Shown here one piece after another: positions 61,277 through 64,000 of a DNA stretch of 64,000 nucleotides. Below the pieces are notes generated by a model that saw only the letters and a program-made list of their open reading frames with translations, ran no database searches and was not told the DNA's origin. A program made the position numbers and the translations under genes. Within the stretch, counting starts at the first letter, position 1. Each line of letters opens with the position of its first letter. This DNA comes from JAFDZO01 sp044226845 (lineage in GTDB: Bacteria; Bacteroidota; Ignavibacteria; Tepidaquicellales; Tepidaquicellaceae), in the NCBI GenBank assembly GCA_044226845.1, contig JBGAGG010000004.1, forward strand, positions 124,001 through 188,000, in the 5' to 3' direction.

Positions 61277-62026
61277 TCAAAATAATGAAAATTTTGATTT
61301 GATATTAGCTTTTAATAAAGTTTTTAATAACAAAAAAGTAATGGGGTCATAAAATTTCCTCCCATAATTTCTTGATATTTCAAGTAACTCACATACCTGC
61401 GTCTTCACATTGTTAGAAGATAAAGTTGTTTCATGAAATCTGTAATTTGCAAAAGTTTTGTCGATATATTTTATTTTTTTTAGTGTCATTATTTTTAAAA
61501 ACATTTCATAATCAAAAACGATTCTATATGATTCATTAAAGTATCCAACTTTTTCAATAATATTTTTAGAGTAAAATGCAGCCGGTGTTCTTATTACATA
61601 TGGATTATTATGCACAAGATAATTTAAATCACTTTTGAATGTACAATCTTTTTTAATAAGATTTTTATATTTATCTACAAAATTTAAATTCCCGCAAATA
61701 AATTCATCTTTGAGTTCATTAAAAGCATTTGATACATCCTGAAAAATGTTCTTTTCATAATAATCATCTGAATTCAGCCATCCAATTACATCTCCCGTAG
61801 ATAACTTCACTCCTTTATTTAAAGCATTTACTGCACCACTATCTTTTTCAGATATCCACTTAAGATGTTTGTATTCATTTAAAATGGATATGGTTTCATC
61901 CGTTGATCCGCCATCAATAATAATATGTTCCCAATTGTTATAATTTTGAGAAAGAACTGATTCAATGCAATCCCTAATATATCCACCCTGATTATACGTT
62001 GGAGTAACTATCGATATCTTAAGCAT
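61277..62026 (-). CDS. Family 2 glycosyltransferase
   Basis: A 249-aa GT2 enzyme (start taken as MLKISIVTPTYNQGGYIRD; the frame extends two codons upstream). IIIDGGSTDETISIL, SEKDSGAVNALNKGVKLSTG and WLNSDDYYEKN (DXD) are seen. The start overlaps the stop of the flippase gene, so the genes are coupled. No transmembrane segment. Probable hexosyl transferase. Confidence 0.88.
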   Translation of the reverse strand: MLKISIVTPTYNQGGYIRDCIESVLSQNYNNWEHIIIDGGSTDETISILNEYKHLKWISEKDSGAVNALNKGVKLSTGDVIGWLNSDDYYEKNIFQDVSNAFNELKDEFICGNLNFVDKYKNLIKKDCTFKSDLNYLVHNNPYVIRTPAAFYSKNIIEKVGYFNESYRIVFDYEMFLKIMTLKKIKYIDKTFANYRFHETTLSSNNVKTQVCELLEISRNYGRKFYDPITFLLLKTLLKANIKSKFSLF

Positions 62027-63491
62027 TGGCACTTTCTTTGTTCATAATCATATAATAGACCTCAGACAAATGTCTGTGAAATAGTAAAACAAATGTAACC
62101 AGAAAAAATCCCAAAATATAAAATTTATATTCAAAAAACATTACCAACGAAGTAAGTTCAATCGCAATCAATAAATTCATAGTAAAAATTCTTGTAAACT
62201 TTGTATCTTTAAAATAATTAATAATAGGAAGATCATATTTCTTCCGCATAATATCTAATATGATAAATAGGTTAAGCGTAGTAGAAATCACAAAACCTAA
62301 TAAACCTAAATATGAACTAAAAATGGAAAGTGAGAGATAAAGTAACACAGTAGTGGATATCAAATTTGCTATTTGAATAACCAGGAGATATTTCCCATTG
62401 GAATCAATCATTAAAACCAAGTACTTGCTTCCTCCAAAATTAATTAATGAATAAGGAATTGAAAATATTAGATATATAATTGCTGATTCAGTATTAAACC
62501 AGTAATTAATGAATATAAAAATAAACGGATTTAAGATTCCGTAAACAACAATTGAATAATAATTAGACAGCCTTGCATATTTGAAAATCTTTGTCAGTAT
62601 AAATTCCTTCAGCTTTCCAACATGATTTGCCTCTGAAAGGTTGTTCAATAAATTTTTCTGCGCAGAAAAAATCAGCCCATTTGTCAGATCAATTATTTTT
62701 TTTGCAGTTTCAAAAAATGTTACAAAATTAAGTGACAGAAAATTTGCAATCAGGAATTTAATAATCGGATCTATAAAACTACTAATAAAAAAAGAAAGCT
62801 GCAGATTAAAGTTATATTTTAAGTTCTTTTTTATTAATGTGAAATCAATATAATGAAATCTGAATTTTAGTTTTAATTTAAATAATAAAGTAACAAATAA
62901 TAGTAGAAAGAAACTGGCATTACCAATAAGGGTTAAAAGTATAAGATAAAACAGCTCCAGTTTGAAATAGTAAATTAAAAAAATACAAATAGAAAAACAT
63001 ATGTTATAAAATATATTCAACTTTGCAAATAGAATAAATTCCTGCAATCCATCGAAAACTTTATTCAGAAAACTAGTAAGGTATTTAAAGAAAAATGTAA
63101 AATTCATCATCAGAAAGAACAATTTATAGTTCAGATCTAAATTATACACTTCTGCGGGTACAATTCCTTTAAAAAATAAATAAAAATATCCACTAAATCC
63201 GAGATATAAAATTATTGCCAAGCACAAATAAACCGAAAAAAATGAAATAAGAACAGAGTCTAAATCTTTATAATTATTTATCTTGGATTCTGAAATTATT
63301 TTTACAGTTGAAACACCGAATCCAAAATCAAGACTGCTTCCAAGGTTAAAAATCGAGCTCAATAGAATATATACTCCAAAAATCGTAACATTATATGTCT
63401 TCACATTCAATGTAAAATTTATGAGGCTTAGGCAAGATATCAGAACAAATGATAGACTATTCCATATCGATATATTTTTTTCTTTGCTCAA
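62019..63491 (-). CDS. Polysaccharide flippase (Wzx-like)
   Basis: A 490-aa polytopic membrane protein with about 12-14 hydrophobic helices (first near ISIWNSLSFVLISCLSLINF; others around 80-110, 150-205, 325-450). Conserved topology and the position among glycosyltransferases fit the O-antigen or lipid-linked oligosaccharide flippase family, which moves undecaprenyl-linked units across the inner membrane. It overlaps the following GT2 gene. The family assignment rests on topology and context. Confidence 0.8.
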   Translation of the reverse strand: MSKEKNISIWNSLSFVLISCLSLINFTLNVKTYNVTIFGVYILLSSIFNLGSSLDFGFGVSTVKIISESKINNYKDLDSVLISFFSVYLCLAIILYLGFSGYFYLFFKGIVPAEVYNLDLNYKLFFLMMNFTFFFKYLTSFLNKVFDGLQEFILFAKLNIFYNICFSICIFLIYYFKLELFYLILLTLIGNASFFLLLFVTLLFKLKLKFRFHYIDFTLIKKNLKYNFNLQLSFFISSFIDPIIKFLIANFLSLNFVTFFETAKKIIDLTNGLIFSAQKNLLNNLSEANHVGKLKEFILTKIFKYARLSNYYSIVVYGILNPFIFIFINYWFNTESAIIYLIFSIPYSLINFGGSKYLVLMIDSNGKYLLVIQIANLISTTVLLYLSLSIFSSYLGLLGFVISTTLNLFIILDIMRKKYDLPIINYFKDTKFTRIFTMNLLIAIELTSLVMFFEYKFYILGFFLVTFVLLFHRHLSEVYYMIMNKESANA

Positions 63492-63564
63492 TATATATTG
63501 AATGAAATATTAAAGGAGTTATTAAAATAAATCATTTCTTGAGTTAAAATTAAATATTTCCTGT

Positions 63565-64000
63565 TTACAGGTTTGGCAATTCATTATATTTCTTCTTCAA
63601 AAAAGCATAATTAAATATTGTTAATCCGAAAATAAAATGCATTATAAATGCATTTGTGCCAAAGGTAAAAGCACCTGAGTAAATACTGTGAAAAATGATA
63701 AAGAAAACAAGAATATTTAAAATTATACTTATTTTTCTTTCAAATTTGTCGGTTGAAATATTTATTGCTTTATAAGAATAAACAAAAATTGTTGTTATAT
63801 AAGAAACAAAACACAAAAAACCAATTACACCTGTATCAACCAGAAAATTCAGAAAAGTAGTATGAGCGTCCAGATTTAAAATAAATGTCTGAAAAAAATA
63901 TTCAGGAAATACATTGTAATTTCCTGAAACCTCACTAAACATTTGATATCCGACGCCGGTAATAGCGTTATCTATAAACGTATAATAAGCAGTAATCCAT
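63565..64000 (-). CDS. O-antigen polymerase/ligase (Wzy/WaaL-like), C-terminal part
   Basis: The visible minus-strand frame runs from the right edge (64000) to 63565. Reading upstream of the apparent Met at 63942 gives an open frame ending ITAYYTFIDNAITGVGYQMF, so the Met is internal and the gene continues beyond the window. Features of O-antigen ligases/polymerases are seen: the NAITGVGYQMF segment, a DAHTTFLNFLVDTGVIGF motif and at least three membrane helices. It is probably the polymerase of the polysaccharide pathway. It lies 73 bases upstream of the flippase gene. Confidence 0.75.
   Translation of the reverse strand, partial: WITAYYTFIDNAITGVGYQMFSEVSGNYNVFPEYFFQTFILNLDAHTTFLNFLVDTGVIGFLCFVSYITTIFVYSYKAINISTDKFERKISIILNILVFFIIFHSIYSGAFTFGTNAFIMHFIFGLTIFNYAFLKKKYNELPNL

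Overview
The window is AT-rich bacterial DNA that most resembles the Ignavibacteriota/Chlorobi side of the Bacteroidota superphylum. The main evidence is five secreted proteins ending in a type IX secretion (T9SS/Por) C-terminal sorting domain with the Ignavibacteria-style signature NYPNPFNP. A DUF5686/carboxypeptidase-regulatory-domain outer-membrane protein and a TonB-dependent receptor with the same N-terminal domain fit this, as do weak Shine-Dalgarno sites on many genes. The placement is inferred from gene content; no 16S rRNA or tRNA gene was seen.

Layout. 0-10 kb: the start of an exported protein cut by the left edge, a DUF5686 barrel protein, an M28 peptidase, two T9SS cargo proteins (a propeller-like repeat protein and a subtilase) and, between those two, a decayed phage-type replication-initiator gene with the fossil of its Gln/Thr/Asn repeat linker. 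10-15.5 kb: complex I genes nuoABCDEF, interrupted between nuoB and nuoC by a T9SS cargo gene with its own terminator-like hairpin. 15.5-31 kb: acyl-CoA synthetase, a DnaQ-UvrC-like fusion nuclease, a SpoIIE-type phosphatase, a 1010-aa T9SS repeat protein, Ada, an orphan membrane protein, dnaK, hsp20 behind a sigma-54-like promoter, and another T9SS cargo gene. 31-46 kb: an orphan helical protein and a cytosolic TPR histidine kinase, both with TTG starts; a TonB receptor with a His-rich membrane partner; rseP-dxr; a SigR-like ECF sigma/anti-sigma/TlpA module; and a second ECF sigma/FecR-like anti-sigma pair. 46-64 kb: a long minus-strand run with pccB-like, murA, accA and a polysaccharide locus (priming phosphoglycosyltransferase, eight glycosyltransferase-domain proteins, two methyltransferases, a flippase and an O-antigen polymerase cut by the right edge).

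How it works together: the window combines cell-envelope building (murA, the polysaccharide locus, rseP), T9SS-dependent surface display, envelope/redox stress sensing (two ECF modules, rseP, TlpA, hsp20, dnaK) and respiration (nuo). The most unusual signals are the cargo gene inside the nuo operon with a terminator just before nuoC, a glycosyltransferase fused to a phosphoglycosyltransferase domain that has lost its catalytic segment, the relic replication gene, and several intergenic repeat and hairpin families shared between distant sites. I did not find a convincing defence system, CRISPR array or intact mobile element.
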